A stretch of DNA of 64,000 nucleotides from Tolypeutes matacus (GCA_026826555.1 JAKSZT010053928.1:1450629-1514628), one strand, 5' to 3'. Counted from the stretch's first letter, positions 45,390 through 57,345 are shown. A program made the numbers and translations. Notes: generated by a model from the letters alone, not told the origin.

Positions 45390-45935
45390 AGCAGGCCCCT
45401 AGCGTTGGCCAGTCAGACACATCCACTGAGGACGTTGTTTATGGCAGGTATGACTGGTGTAGGGAACCTCAGGTAGTAAAGAATTCCCTGCCAGGTGTGG
45501 ACATTTTCAGTTACCAAGGCAGCAGCTGGAGTGACAGTTCTGTGGCAGACCTTGGGCTGTGGCTATCTAGTTGCTGGGCATCCATTTGTTCCCATCTGTT
45601 TTCCATGCCTGGATCTCTAGTCCTCCAGGCAATTCTGGGAGCTGCCCAATATCCTTTCAATGATTTTTTTTAAAGGAAGAGGGTTCTTGCAACTAAAGAC
45701 ACTCACTGATACACTCCATTATTTTAGTTTTAAAAGAGAGTGCAGGTGGAGACTTCACAAAGCAGTCTGGCTAATTGCATCGTTGGTGGAGGTTCAGTTA
45801 TGGAGAACTGAATTTACTCTAGCTAGTTTCATCAGGAACAGATTCAAGACAGAATCATTAGGAGAGCTGAAGAAGCAGATGTAGGTTGAGCTTTATGAAC
45901 AATTCTCTACTTATTTATTATTTATTGTTTATTCT
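45390..45935. other. Intergenic stretch, nothing recognised
   Basis: Unique-looking sequence; short frames only. Confidence 0.4.
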
Positions 45936-45939
45936 CCAT

Positions 45940-46060
45940 CCCCTGTATTAGACTGTAAGCTCCACAAAGGCAGCAATCTTTGTTTTATTCCCTTATATAT
46001 TCAAGTACCTAGAACAGTGTCTGGCGCATTGCAGGTGCTCAATAATACAATAATAATAAT
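45940..46060 (+). repeat. L2/MIR 3' tail (sense)
   Basis: gtattagactgtaagctcca, ctagaacagtgtctggcgca and ttgcaggtgctcaataat are the shared L2/MIR tail. Confidence 0.75.
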
Positions 46061-46064
46061 TATG

Positions 46065-46600
46065 ATAAAAAAGGCACATGGAGAGAACTTTTGGAAGAGA
46101 GAAACCAGAAAAAGTCTTTTTATCCTATCCCCAAAGAGACCAAGTTATGATTGACTTTTCTGAATTGGGAGACGTTTGGCAATATGTCAGAGAACTTGTA
46201 GGAATACAGCCAAGTTGAACCTACTGTCCACTAATGAGAGCTATTTTTTTCCAAGAGGGTGAATCAATACATCTATATTTAATGTGTATAATTTAGCCAT
46301 CTCCCATAGAGAGGGTGACATGAGTAATGCATACTTCTGGTTTGTATTTCTTGAAAATTTTGATTAGGGGTTTTATATAGTAAACTCTTGAATTATGGAA
46401 ACTGAGATAAGGTTGACTGACAAAAATTTATCGGTGATAAACTGATGAGTGATAAACTTACAGCTTCTGGGGAAGAGCTTGACAGATTTTACAGGTAGGG
46501 AAACGGGAGAAAGGGCATGACAATCTGAGCTTCACCCACTATCCCCATTTAAAAGGCTCGACCTCTAAATTACTACTTTAATTTTGCTTTTTGTTGTTAT
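46065..46600. other. Intergenic stretch, nothing recognised
   Basis: A local repeat gataaactgatgagtgataa lies at about 46,436-46,456; otherwise unremarkable. Confidence 0.4.
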
Positions 46601-46604
46601 AGAG

Positions 46605-47040
46605 TGTTTTCGTTTCCTAGGCTGCTCAAACAAATACCATGAAATGGGGTGCGTTAAACAATGGGGATTTATTTGCTCACAGTTTAAGCTGGGGAAGAGT
46701 TCAAATCAAGGCATCATCACGGTGATGCTTTCTTCCCGAAGACCAGCATTCTGGGGCTGGCTGCTCGTGATCCTTGGTGCCTCTGACACTTTGCAAGGCA
46801 CATGGCAGCATCTCTGGGTTCTGTCATATTTAAGCCTCTTGCTTCTTTTTGTCTGGATTTCATTCTCTTATAAAGGACTCCAAAATAGGATTAAGACCCA
46901 TTCTGGTTGAGGTAGAACACACCTTAACCAAAGTAACCTTATCAAAAGGTCCTGCTTAGAATGGGTGGTTCACAAACACAGGAATGGATTAGATTTAAGA
47001 ACATGTTTTTCTGGGGTACATACAGCTTCCAACTACCACA
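46605..47040 (-). mobile_element. MaLR-type LTR (antisense)
   Basis: On the plus strand it reads tgttttcgtttcctaggctg, ctcaaacaaataccatgaaa and ggatttatttgctcacagtt, the antisense of a MaLR LTR end, and closes ccaactaccaca. Flanks tagag (46,600-46,604) and tacag (47,041-47,045) form a 5-bp duplication with one mismatch, as expected for this class. Confidence 0.75.
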
Positions 47041-47164
47041 TACAGCATGTACATATTCTTGGTCAATTATATGTATTTTAATTCTAATTGTCAATGTTTT
47101 TGCAAGATTGCATATTAATTTTTTTTAATTGTCATAGTAAAGTGATCAGGTCTCTGGGAAGAAA

Positions 47165-47240
47165 AGAACCTCCTTCCCTCTTCCCTCTCCTTCCCTCTCC
47201 TCCCCTCCCCTCCCGTCCCCTTTCCCTCTTTCTTTTATTT
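47165..47240. repeat. Pyrimidine-rich low-complexity tract
   Basis: CCTTCC/CTCCCC repeats from about 47,168 to 47,232, i.e. polypurine on the minus strand. Confidence 0.85.
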
Positions 47241-47401
47241 TTAGTTCTCTCCTTTTTCTCTGTCTCTATTAAAAAGTCATACACAAGAATAGATCAAGAA
47301 ATCTCAAAACCCAGTTAAAGTCACTCATGAAAATTTCATTAAAAGAGCATTTTAAAAATCTACTCTAATTTGGTTGGAGCCAGGGGACTTGAAACAAGCC
47401 C

Positions 47402-47522
47402 GACACTTCTGTTTTCTGTTTGTTTGTTTTACTCCACTTGCACACAATGTTCTTTATTATACATCTTGTACACTTGCAAGTGATCTTTCCATAGCATTGA
47501 AACCACATTTCCCCCCTGGGCT
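47402..47522 (-). pseudogene. Short retrocopy of an unidentified mRNA 3' end
   Basis: Read on minus, about 92 bp of sequence (47,522-47,431) contains a polyadenylation signal aataaa (plus strand tttatt, 47,453-47,458). It ends 22 nt later in an A-rich tail (plus-strand gttttctgtttgtttgtttt). A duplication gacacttctgtttt flanks it (47,402-47,415 and 47,523-47,536). This is the signature of an L1-mobilised, heavily 5'-truncated mRNA copy. The parent gene is not recognised and no coding part is included. Confidence 0.75.
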
Positions 47523-47537
47523 GACACTTCTGTTTTT

Positions 47538-47903
47538 TTCTTTAAGATTTATTTTATTTATTTATTCCCCCCCACCCTTGTTTTTGCACTCACTGTCTTG
47601 CTCTCTGTGTTCATTTGCTGTGTGCTCTGTGTCTGCTTGTCATCTCTTCTTCTTGTCTTCTCTTTAGGAGCCACCAGGAATCAATCTTGGGACCTCCGAT
47701 GTGGGAGGGAGGCACTCAGTCGCTTGACCCACCTCAGCTCCCTGGTTTGTTGTGTCTCACATTGTCTCTCCTCTTTGTCTCTTTTTGTTGCACCAGCTCT
47801 CTGCGTGGGCCAGCTCGCTCTCACCAGGAGGCCCTGGGAAATGAACCCGGGACCTCCCATATGGTAGATGGGAGCCTAATTGCTTGAGCCACATCCGCTT
47901 CCT
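47538..47903 (-). mobile_element. Dimeric DAS SINE (antisense)
   Basis: On minus it opens with the DAS head (plus-strand agccacatccgcttcc at 47,888-47,903), has two tRNA-Ala-like units (second head plus-strand ccacctcagctccc near 47,728-47,741) and ends aataaataaaataaatctt. Flanking duplication gaca(c/t)ttctgttttt at 47,523-47,537 and 47,904-47,918. It used the same target sequence as the mRNA-end copy just to its left. Confidence 0.9.
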
Positions 47904-47919
47904 GACATTTCTGTTTTTA

Positions 47920-49845
47920 ATCACTAAATTTTTATTGATAAACTTTACAACAATAATCTTTTATTTAGATAACTTCATTTACACCCCAATAAATCCCACT
48001 CTGTCAGTTTTTTCCCATGTCCAAGTAAAAATAAAAACAAAATGCTTTGAAGCGCTCATCTTTTCCATGAAGGAACATTCCTAAAACAAATGCTAGGGCC
48101 TGAATAATTATAGAAATTAACTATAAGTAATAGTGCCCAAATTAGCAAGTTATCTATTTCCTTTGCAGCTTTAATTTTAAAATTGACTATTTTTACCTTG
48201 TCAGTAATGCAGGCTCAGAAATAGATGAATTATCTTGCATAGCAAAATATTTCACGATAGCTAGAAATCGCTATCTGGGATCTGCTGGTCAACTGAGCCA
48301 TGAGAATCAGTAGTTCCTTGGGTTTAAGATTAACCAGGAGGAGTTCCTCCTCCTTGATTACTTTACTATGATTCTAACTAAACAAAAAATGTATGTAAAC
48401 TTGCAAAACCTTGACAATCAGAATTGCAATAGGTAGTAGAGTATACCAAGATATTAGAGAACCATGGGTTTCAATCGAGGTCAACTGTGTCCAGCAAAGT
48501 TGTTTTGGAGTTTGTAGATGGTCTCATCATTTCACTTTCTCTTGACTATTTCACTACTAGTTTTCAAACTCTTTTGACATAAAGATTGAAATCACTATAC
48601 TTTTTACAATCTGTTTATAATTCTTGTAAACATTTTTTTTCTCCAAGGGGAATTAAAAAACTTACTGGTTAAAGTGACATTTGTGGGCTAGCAATGATCT
48701 GTCAAATTCCTGACCTCAGGATCATCTCCTTCCATCAGCCTCCCTTCATTAGTTGCAAGAAAAATGATGATTTCCATCTGACCATGTTTCTTCCTTAATT
48801 CCCTTCTCACATCTTATTAATTACCTTGAAACACCCTCCTCTTTTTTTTTTTTTTAACATAGGTGTATTTCAAATACACAATAGCATTGTAGTTGAACTA
48901 TTGCATGCATAAAGACTTACTTGAATAAAATCAAATCAGATTTTTAATACACCAGGAGAGATTATTCTTATAGGAACATTCAGCAACATTCACTGTGAGC
49001 ATCTACTTTGTATGAGGTCCTTGATGGGATTCAGCAAAAAATGCTTTTCTTAAGGTATATAATTTTTATAATAGGAAGAACCAGCATACAATTCATCTCC
49101 TTTGGAAGTTAGCTATTTTCATATACTTAGTTTTATTAAAAAGCTACTAAACTAGAGTGTGCAAAAAATCACAATACATTTCTGTATAACAAAACTTAAT
49201 TTCCTTCTCAAGACTTCATCCTGTCTGGTGGAAAAAATTTTATCTTCATCAATTCAGGGTAAACTCCATCAAATCAGTATGATTCTCAGATAATTCAAGG
49301 TTTTCTCTTTTCTCTACTGTTTGCATCTAAATTCCTGGTGCTTAAGTAGGAACAGGAAGGCCAGGGTGCCTGCTGCTCAGTTTCATCTGCCCAAGCTGGC
49401 ATCCCTTGAGCTATCCTTAGTCCTGCATCCATTATTGTGTCCTTCCTGTCCAGCTAGACAGGCCTAGCAGGTCCACCCTCTCTCAGTAAACACACACTGT
49501 TCGTGTCTGAATAGAAAACCTTTTCTCAAGTCTTCTAGACATCCCAGGCAGGTATTTCTACTCAACTGCTCCTGCCTACAGCAAGCGCTGCAGGCCTTGC
49601 TGCTTTCCTGGGTCCACCTAGTAATGAGACACTGGTCTTCTCTGCTTTTGTTTTCCCAACTTAATTGGGGAACACTCTTTTTCTTTATCTCCCACCCCTG
49701 GAATCAGCTTGGGTGTGTGGGGTAGGGGTGAGATTAGGACTCCTCGTCAGGGTACTCACTAGAGCCGAATGATCTTGCTTAGTCTTCAACTTTCTCCCTC
49801 TTCCTTTAGCCTGGCTCTCTTCTTTCTTTCTCTTTTTTGCTATTT
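47920..49845. other. Intergenic stretch, nothing recognised
   Basis: AT-rich. T run at about 48,842-48,855. No gene or clear repeat. Confidence 0.4.
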
Positions 49846-49849
49846 TTTT

Positions 49850-50625
49850 TCTTTGTTAGGGAAGTCGTGCATTTAAAGAACAATCATGCATAAAATACAA
49901 GACTCCCATAAACCACCCCATCACAAACACCTTGCATTGGTGTGGAGTATTTGTTACAATTGATGATAACACATTTTTATGATTTACTATTAATAAAGGT
50001 CCATGGTTTAACTTAGGGTTCACTGTTTGTGTAATGAGGTTCCATGGACTTAAAAAAAAAAACATTTATTCTGTTACTGTATATATAATCTAACATTTGC
50101 CCTTTTAACCATATTCAGATATATATATTTCAGTGCTCAATATTGTATTTACAATGTTGTGCTATCATCACCACCATCCATTACCAAAACATGTCCATCA
50201 TTCCAAATAAGAACCCTGTACATTTTAAGCTTTAACAACCCATTCCCTATCCCCACCCTGTCCCTTGGTAACCCATATTTTAGATTCTGACTCTATGCAA
50301 TTGCTTATTCTAATTGTTTCAAATCAGGGAGACCATACATTATTTGTTCTTTTGTGTCTAGCTTATTTCACTCAACATGATGTCTTCAAGATTCATTCAT
50401 GTTGTTGTATGTATCAGAAGTTCAATCCTTTTTATGGCTGAATAATATTCTACTGTAAGTATATACCACCTTTTATTTATCCATTCATTGGCTCATGGAC
50501 ACTTGGGTTGCTTCCATCTTTTGGCAATTATGAATAATGCCACTATGAACATTGGTGGGCAAATATCTGTTCAGGTCTCTACTTTCAGTTCTTTTGGGGA
50601 TCTTCTTTCTTCAGGGGTAGGAAAA
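49850..50625 (-). mobile_element. L1 3' end, antisense, 5'-truncated
   Basis: Parallel to 25,676-26,335: gtcgtgcatttaaagaacaa, catgcataaaatacaagact, gttacaattgatgataacac, accatcaccaccatcc-type text (atcatcaccaccatccatta) and gctgaataatattctactgt. A short minus-strand ORF2 remnant continues to about 50,625 (ggacacttgggttgcttcca, acattggtgggcaaatatct), where L1 similarity stops. Confidence 0.9.
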
Positions 50626-50629
50626 ACCA

Positions 50630-51695
50630 ACCCTCTTATTGATCATGTGTCCTCCCATTCTTTTTCTATTTTAAACCTGGACTACGGCTTTAAAACTTTT
50701 GATTCTTTTATTCTCTGGTTGCCTGAGGCAATTGCTATCTCCTGGTCTAGTTGCAAGAGGAAAGGGTTGAAGGACAAAAAGTTGCCCTTGAAGTTGAAGT
50801 TTCAAAAAACCTATCTGTTAGTGTATCAGAATATTATCTTTCTATATTTGGCTTTTCTTAAAGCCCATCAAACCTATTAATCACTTTTATATCTCCTAGT
50901 TAGTTTTCAACATTTTCATTATAAGTCTCTCTGCTTTACAAGTTCTGATTTCCTGAGGTCTGAAGTTCTGTCTGTGGCTCCATTTTATGTGATGACTATG
51001 GATTTCTTTTCTACATAACCCAATATCCTGAGCTAATCCTACTTTGCCTTCTCTTTTCAAGCCTAGTAGTCATTTCTGAAGAAATTAATTGCTCTAAGTT
51101 ACATGGGAAAGAAATATTTATGCAATTTCCCCAGTCAGCTGAAAATACTGACCAGCATAGTTTTAATGACAGAACTCAGTTTTGCTGGTTATGGCTACAG
51201 GAAAAAAAAAAAAAAAAAATCCAAGGCCATTTGCTCATGAATGAGATGAGGTTGGATTACGATGTTCAGAAAATGGGTGGGGCATGTAGCGGTTGGATCA
51301 AATGACTGGGGTGGGGGCTGAAGGGAGAGGGCTTTATTATTGGGGCTCTATTTTTATTTTAGAATGCCTGGTGAATTCTGTGAAGGATTTTCACGTGGCT
51401 CTCAATTCTCTTTGATCATCTTCATGGATACTGTCATTTGCCTTATTACAGACAGAATGGCATCTAACATTGTGGTAGACACCACACTCTACCTGGCTCC
51501 CACACAGTCATCTGGCAATTCATTAGTACCTAGGTGGATGTGCAGGTATAGGCCATGCAGATAACAGAACAAAGGCAACAAACTAAAAGCATAAGTGTAG
51601 GGCCAGAATTCAGTGGTTTGAATTTCATCAAGGAAAGACTTGGGTCTCAAGAAATACCCTGTGTTGGAGTCTCCCTCCTCATGAACTCTCATAGC
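50630..51695. other. Intergenic stretch with a 17-base A run
   Basis: A run at about 51,202-51,219 with no flanking duplication visible. Otherwise unique-looking; no gene recognised. Confidence 0.4.
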
Positions 51696-51698
51696 TCA

Positions 51699-52175
51699 TG
51701 TATTAGTCAGGGTTCTCCAGAGAAGCAGAACCCACAGGATGTATATCTGTATGTCTATATATATTACTATTAAGATAGTTATTGTGAGGAATTGGCTCAT
51801 GTGGCCATGGGCTGCTGGCAAGGATAAATTTTGTAGGATAGGCTGCAGGCTGGGAGTGCTGATAAAGGTGAGTCCGAATTCACCAAGGGAACCTGGCTAA
51901 CTGAAGTTAAGGCAGAAATTCTTCCTTCCGATTCTGAAATATTCAGTTCTGTTCTTTAAGTCCTCCAACTGATTGGATGAGAAGACTCTCCTCCTTACTG
52001 AGGGCAATCTCCTTTGTGAATTGTAGATGCAGTCAGCTATAGATGCAATCAACTGATTATAGATGCGAATTTATCTATGAAATCCCATCACAGTAACAAT
52101 CAGGCCAGTGCTTGTTTGACCAAGCAAATGGACATCATAACCTAGCCAAGTTGATATATGAATTTAAAATCATCA
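51699..52175 (-). mobile_element. ERVL/MaLR-class LTR (antisense)
   Basis: The plus-strand opening tgtattagtcagggttctcc, agagaagcagaacccacagg, the middle gaggaattggctcatgtggc and the end agccaagttgatatatgaat match the antisense of a common mammalian ERVL/MaLR-class LTR. Boundaries are approximate; no clean duplication was found. Confidence 0.65.
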
Positions 52176-52179
52176 TAGT

Positions 52180-52900
52180 CCACATATGTATTTCATCATG
52201 TGGCTGACATTGGAGCCCTCATCTAATTTTGTTTTTTGGCCTTTATCAGCATCCCACTCAAATTTGAGCCCATTGATATGTGACATTGTATGCTTCCCTC
52301 TCTGGTCAGAAGCTGAGAAGTCTCCCATCAGCCTGGAAGTGAAAATCAGGTCATAAGCATAGTCACAAAATGTATTTCTCTGGCTTAAGTCCTCTCCAAT
52401 TTTGAGGTTTCTCAGGTGTGTCTTATATTTCTGCAAGCCTGTCTTCCAGGAGGCCTCTATTTCCCCTCCTGGCTGGAATCACTCTGGGAATACCTCATCT
52501 TGCAGCTGATGCCAAACCCAAGCTGTGCTGCAGATGCTGCTGTCCCCGCTGTAGGGACTATTTCCCAGCGCTGCTGCTGCCTCATCTGCTCTGCCTGGTC
52601 CTTTGTTGCACACCTGTGCCCTGGCCCTGGAACTCCTACAGGAATCCTTGAGAATGTGGGTCACCAGTCCCTTCCCCTCTCCAACTGTCCTGGCACTAAA
52701 CTTGCACGTCTCAGTATAGGGTTGCATCTTTTCCTAGGAGGCACTGACCTCCCCACTAAATCTCCAAATGTTCCTTGACACCCCCAAATCCTTAGATCCA
52801 AGCTGGGACCTTCAAATATCTGAACCTTCACAATTATAAAATCCTGTGATCATATCGTTTTATTCAATGGCATCCCTGCCTATTAATTTTAAGTCATCAA
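52180..52900. other. Intergenic stretch with an unassigned open frame
   Basis: Overlapping short frames between 52,416 and 52,778 give cysteine-rich peptides with no family resemblance. The GC-rich patch (tgctgctgtccccgctgtag, ccagcgctgctgctgcctca) accounts for the lack of stops. Possibly LTR-retrotransposon internal sequence, but not recognised. Confidence 0.3.
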
Positions 52901-52909
52901 CTGAATTAA

Positions 52910-53370
52910 AAAAATATTCTCATTCTACCTATATGACATTCTGGAAAGGGCAAACCTATAGAGAAAGTAAAAAGGTCAGGGGTTGCCAGGGGCTTAAGGA
53001 GAGGGAGGAAGGGAGGAGTGAATAGGAGGCATGCAGAGGATTTTTAGGGTGGTGAAACTATACAGTATGAATCTCTAATGGTGGATACATGACATTATGC
53101 ATTTGTCAAAACCCATAGAACTGCACGAGACAAAGAGTGAACACTAATGCAAACTATGGTCCTTAGTTAATAATAATGAATCAATATTGGTTCATCAATT
53201 GCAGCAAATGAACCACACTAATGCAGGGTGCTAATAATAGGGGAAACTGTGTGGTGTGTGGCAGGGGAGGCAGGGTAGGCAGAGGATCAAATGGGAACAC
53301 GCTGTACTTCCTGCACAGTTTTCCTGTAAAGCTAAAATGGCTCTTAAAATTAAGTCTATTAATTAAAAAA
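52910..53370 (+). mobile_element. L1M 3'UTR end (sense)
   Basis: gacattctggaaagggcaaa, tcaggggttgccaggggctt, aatggtggatacatgacatt, tttgtcaaaacccatagaac, ggttcatcaattgcagcaaa and ggctcttaaaattaagtcta are the L1M 3' tail in order. Confidence 0.85.
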
Positions 53371-53379
53371 TAAATGACT

Positions 53380-53880
53380 AGAGAGCAGATGTAGCTTTAG
53401 ATTTAGTGGAACCCTTACTCTGTCCCCTTGTAGAAAGATCCCCTCTCCATGCTAGGAACCAGGACCTCTCACCCAGCATAGCCAAAAGGTGTGGGGCTTG
53501 AAAGGACAAATTCTCAGAGTGTTTCCCTGGCTCCTGGATTTTAAGCGTGAACCCTGTGGCAGGCTAGCTTGTTAAATTAAACTGAAATAGGGTGTGATGG
53601 GGACCACAGCCCCATGATTATCCTGCCCCCTACTCATCAGTTATTGGCCACAACATTTGTTTAAGTCCCTCATTAAGTAGTTCTAAAGTTTAGGATTTGC
53701 TAGAAAAAAAGAAGAATTCAGATATGCCAGAAAATAATAATACGAATAAGTAGTTATGTATATGTGTGTGGACATTGGTTGATATTTTTTATAGCTGTAT
53801 ATGGATTCAGGATGTGAATTGAACAGTTTCTATTGATAACTGCTTGGCATTTCAGAAATGAAATGAAATTCTTTCTATTA
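53380..53880. other. Intergenic stretch, nothing recognised
   Basis: Text at 53,382-53,475 (gagagcagatgtagctttag, aaagatcccctctccatgct, accaggacctctcacccag) is faintly DAS-like but too diverged to call. Confidence 0.3.
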
Positions 53881-53893
53881 ATAAAAACAAGCT

Positions 53894-54192
53894 GGGAAGT
53901 GGATGTGGCTCAAGTGGTTGGGCTCCTCTCTACCATATGGGAGGCCCTGGGTTCTGTTCCCAGGGCCTCCTGATGAGGGCAAAGCTGGCCCATGCCCCTG
54001 GAGAGCTGACGGCTCACATTCACGGCCATGGAGAGCTGATGGCCCGTGCCCGTGGAGGGCTGGTGCAGCAAGATGATGCAACAAAGGGAGACAAGCAGAC
54101 ACAGAAGAACCGTGCAGTGAATGGACACAGAAAGCAGACGGAGCACAAGCGGTGGGGGAAGGAGGGGGATAAATAAATAAATAAATAAATAA
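53894..54192 (+). mobile_element. DAS SINE with internal tandem units
   Basis: Opens gggaagtggatgtggctcaa, B box gggttctgttcccagg, tail ggggataaataaataaa. Perfect 11-bp duplication aaaacaagctg (53,884-53,894 and 54,191-54,201, overlapping the element edges by a base or two). The body holds three imperfect tandem units of 24-30 bp at 53,987-54,063, each built on a core like catggagagctgat or cgtggagggctggt. Confidence 0.9.
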
Positions 54193-54204
54193 AACAAGCT
54201 GTTA

Positions 54205-55210
54205 CTGTAACAAAACCCAAGTAATTGCAGGATCTACTGTGAGGCGGCTTGAGTGAGACATTCAGAGATTTCAAAAATAATTTTGTGTAGGAAATGTATA
54301 GGGGTATTTAACAAGAGTCTGCAAAACCACAGTTTAAATATATTTTGTTAAAGAGTGGTTTGGGCAACCTTAAGAAAATACATGTGGGGGTCTGATTCCA
54401 CTAATAATGAATAACAATTGTTATTCATACTCAATTCCTTCTAAGTCTCATGTATGAATAGCAATAGCAGAATAGCTCATAATTATTCTCTCTACATAAG
54501 TAATCATTTTGGAAATGGATTACCTTGCTTCCCTTTCCCACCTGTGTCTCTCCACTGGTGTGTTCAACCAGACCCCATGAAGGAGGAAAAGAATCCCAGG
54601 ACTGCAAGGAAATTGGTAGGGTTGGAGTAGAGGCTGGGGGTGGGCAGGGATACAGGAAACCTTTCTTTAGTTCTCTCTTCAGCATTATAGAATGATGGCC
54701 AATTCACCTGTACCTTGAGCCAGTGTTCTTGTGGTTCTGTCCTTGTCCCTGATCTTTCTTGCCTCTACTTCTTTCTGTATGTCAGGCTCTGCTTGATCAA
54801 AGCTCTTTGCTAGTTTTCTGCCCATTCTGTGAACCTACTCACTGGATCCTTACTTGCTGCCAGCCTGCTTGAAACTCTGAGGATCTTCTCTCTCCCTCAT
54901 GACTGCATTGATAGCAGTTTATAATTTTTGTGTCTTGGCTCTCCTTGACTTCCCAGTCTCACACCCACTTTTTCTGATCTGTGGTCCCCTTGGGCCTGTC
55001 ACCTGAAGGGGTCCCTTCCCATTTGTCCCCTGAACCTTCATCCCAAGCCTCTCCTCAGCCCCAACAGACTTGCTGGACTCCGAGAGTTGCCTTTTTACTC
55101 CAAGGTCATCGAACTGCTGCCCAAACCCTGGTTGTAACAGCTTAGTTCTTATCTGTCTGCTTTAGTCTTTCTCATGGGGTTAATTTCACTGGCCTTAGTG
55201 CTCTACAGAT
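54205..55210. other. Intergenic stretch, nothing recognised
   Basis: A partial palindrome aacaattgttattcatac lies at 54,412. No gene or repeat family recognised. Confidence 0.4.
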
Positions 55211-55214
55211 AGGG

Positions 55215-55460
55215 TGTGGCTGGAGAGCTAGATTTTGGAATTAGATGACCTAGGATGGAATCCTGTCTCTATCAGTTATTAACTCTTTGGCCTTGGACAA
55301 CTCACTCAACGTCTCTAAGCATCAGTTTTCTCACCTATAAAATAGGATGAATATAGTATGAACTTCATGGAATAGTCATTGAAGTAACATATGCAAAGTG
55401 CATTACATAGTGCTGGAACCATTGCAAACTCTCCACAAATATTGGTTATTATAATTAGGA
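55215..55460 (+). repeat. MIR SINE (sense), nearly full length
   Basis: ggaattagatgacctaggat, ctctatcagttattaactct, ttggacaactcactcaacgt, gcatcagttttctcacctat, acatagtgctggaaccattg and aatattggttattataatta keep the complete MIR order. Confidence 0.85.
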
Positions 55461-55464
55461 ATAA

Positions 55465-56500
55465 ATGAATATGATACTGGAATATTTAGGATTGCTGTTC
55501 AGAAAATTCTGATCCTTACATTCTGCAACCTGTTTATGTTTTTTTATTATTGCATTCTTAAATTATGGGGTGATTTAGGAGGGGAAAATATGGCCTCTCT
55601 GCAGAGGAATGAAAGCTTACAAATCTAGAATAAAAAAAATAGTTTGGTTTTTTTGAACCTCTTCAATAACTGTCTCTTATGTGGTAAATGTAATTACCAG
55701 TGGAAAACCGAATAAAAATTCAAACTCAATAAATTACATTTTCATTGAATTTCTTTGCTTATTTTCTAAGGGAACAGAATTTTGAATTTTGGAACACTCT
55801 TTGCCACTTTATTTTTCAAGCACTAAAACATGACATAGTATGCATTTTAATGTATTCATTCATGTCCAGTTTCAACAAAACTGGGTGGGAGTTAGTACCC
55901 CATAATTCATGCCCTAGGGTGTCTTATTACAATTATAAAATTTTATTATAAAATGTTTTTTAATATTTATATTGTTAATTAAGTGATGATGAATCTTAAT
56001 AAATTCTGAATAGAGAATTATGGTCCATTAGTCCCTGCACAGACTTCTTATTAACCAATCAGAATATTTGATTTCTCCTTCTAATACATTTGATAGTGAA
56101 GCTCACTGACGATGTTGGTTCCTTTCTTTATCTCTGGTGTCTCTGAAAGAAGATAGTGCTCAAAGCAGTTTATGTGCATTGAGGTCATTAAAAGGTAGTC
56201 ATTTTCCTAGGGGCGTTTTGTGATTATTTTTAAAAACTCCTTTTGAGCATTGGTTTCTAAGGAAGTATCTATACTAGAGAAGGAAATATGTAGTAACTAA
56301 AAAAACCACAGTCATATCCCGATACAAGAATTTCTACACACAAATGTGTACATACAGAGATTTCTACACACCCACATGCATACACACACACACTTGTAGT
56401 CACTAGAGCTGCCATAGTTGGGCATTACATGATGATGTAATGGCCACCCAAGCAGGAACCAAAAGGTAGGGAGCTGAGAAACCCCGAGAGAATGATTTGG
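55465..56500. other. Intergenic stretch, nothing recognised
   Basis: AT-rich. A small CA-rich patch with repeated gatttctacacac lies at 56,325-56,395. Confidence 0.4.
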
Positions 56501-56504
56501 ACCT

Positions 56505-56770
56505 GCAGTGTTCAATAATGGAGCCACTAGCTACATGTGGTTATTAAACACTTGAAATGTGGTCAGTGCAACTGAGGAAATGGATTTTTATTCTATTTAC
56601 TTTTAATTAAGACAAATTTAAATAGTTACTAAATTTAAAAATTCAATTCCTTGGTCGCATTAGTTGCATCTCAATTACTCAATAGTCACCTGTGGCTAAT
56701 GGCTATCATACTAGGCAGAGCAGATATAGAATCTTTCCATCATCACACAAAGTTCTATTGGACAGAGCTA
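56505..56770 (+). mobile_element. hAT-Charlie MITE (ctgtccaatagaa type)
   Basis: gccactagctacatgtggtt, attaaacacttgaaatgtgg, ctcaatagtcacctgtggct and aaagttctattggacagagc are the two ends and middle of a hAT-Charlie MITE common in mammals. The outer ends cagtgttcaataatgg and attggacagagc are degenerate inverted repeats. Confidence 0.8.
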
Positions 56771-56774
56771 ATCT

Positions 56775-57215
56775 TCACAGTTAAGGGGGGGATGTTAAGA
56801 GGATGTAATAGTCTTTCTTCTTTTTTGTTCCACCTTATTCTATGTCCAGGCGTGTTCAACACTAGAGAAATGGGGGGCATTCAGAAGGAGGAAGAAGGAA
56901 ACGATAATGTAAAACTTAGAAATGAGCTTTGTGGTAGACATCTCAGCAGCCAAGGTGGGAAGGGAAACTGAGGAGTGTTCTACTGTATGAGGGCTACAAC
57001 CTCTTCCAAGGGTGGGGATGTTGCTGATTATCAGAGGTGTGACGTTAGTGCAAGGCTGCAACAGGAGCAGTGTTAAAGAGAAGAAATGTTGAAATTAGCC
57101 AGATCTACAAGCTTTTCATCTTTCTCCCCCACATTACTCTTTTTGCCTAGAAAGAACAACTCTGGAACTCAAGCATACTTCTCTTTATTTCCTTCTCAAA
57201 TTTTAATGTGTGTGT
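56775..57215. other. Intergenic stretch, nothing recognised
   Basis: No gene or repeat family recognised. Confidence 0.4.
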
Positions 57216-57221
57216 GAATTT

Positions 57222-57345
57222 AATGTGTGGGGAACTTACTAAAATGCAGATTCTTACTCAGTAAGTCTCGGGTGAAGGCTGAGAGTCTGCATTTCTGACA
57301 AACTCCCAGATGATGCAGATGGTAAAGGAGCACACTGGAGTCCCA
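57222..57345. repeat. hAT-Charlie (MER5-like) fragment
   Basis: gaacttactaaaatgcagat, tgagagtctgcatttctgac and ctcccagatgatgcagatgg match MER5-type MITEs. Confidence 0.7.

Noticed and set aside
51202..51219. Poly-A run suggesting a processed pseudogene
   Set aside because: No flanking duplication and no upstream transcript-like or coding sequence could be recognised.
52416..52778. 120-codon cysteine-rich open frame
   Set aside because: Explained by a GC-rich, CTG-rich patch; overlapping frames are equally open and no family is recognisable.
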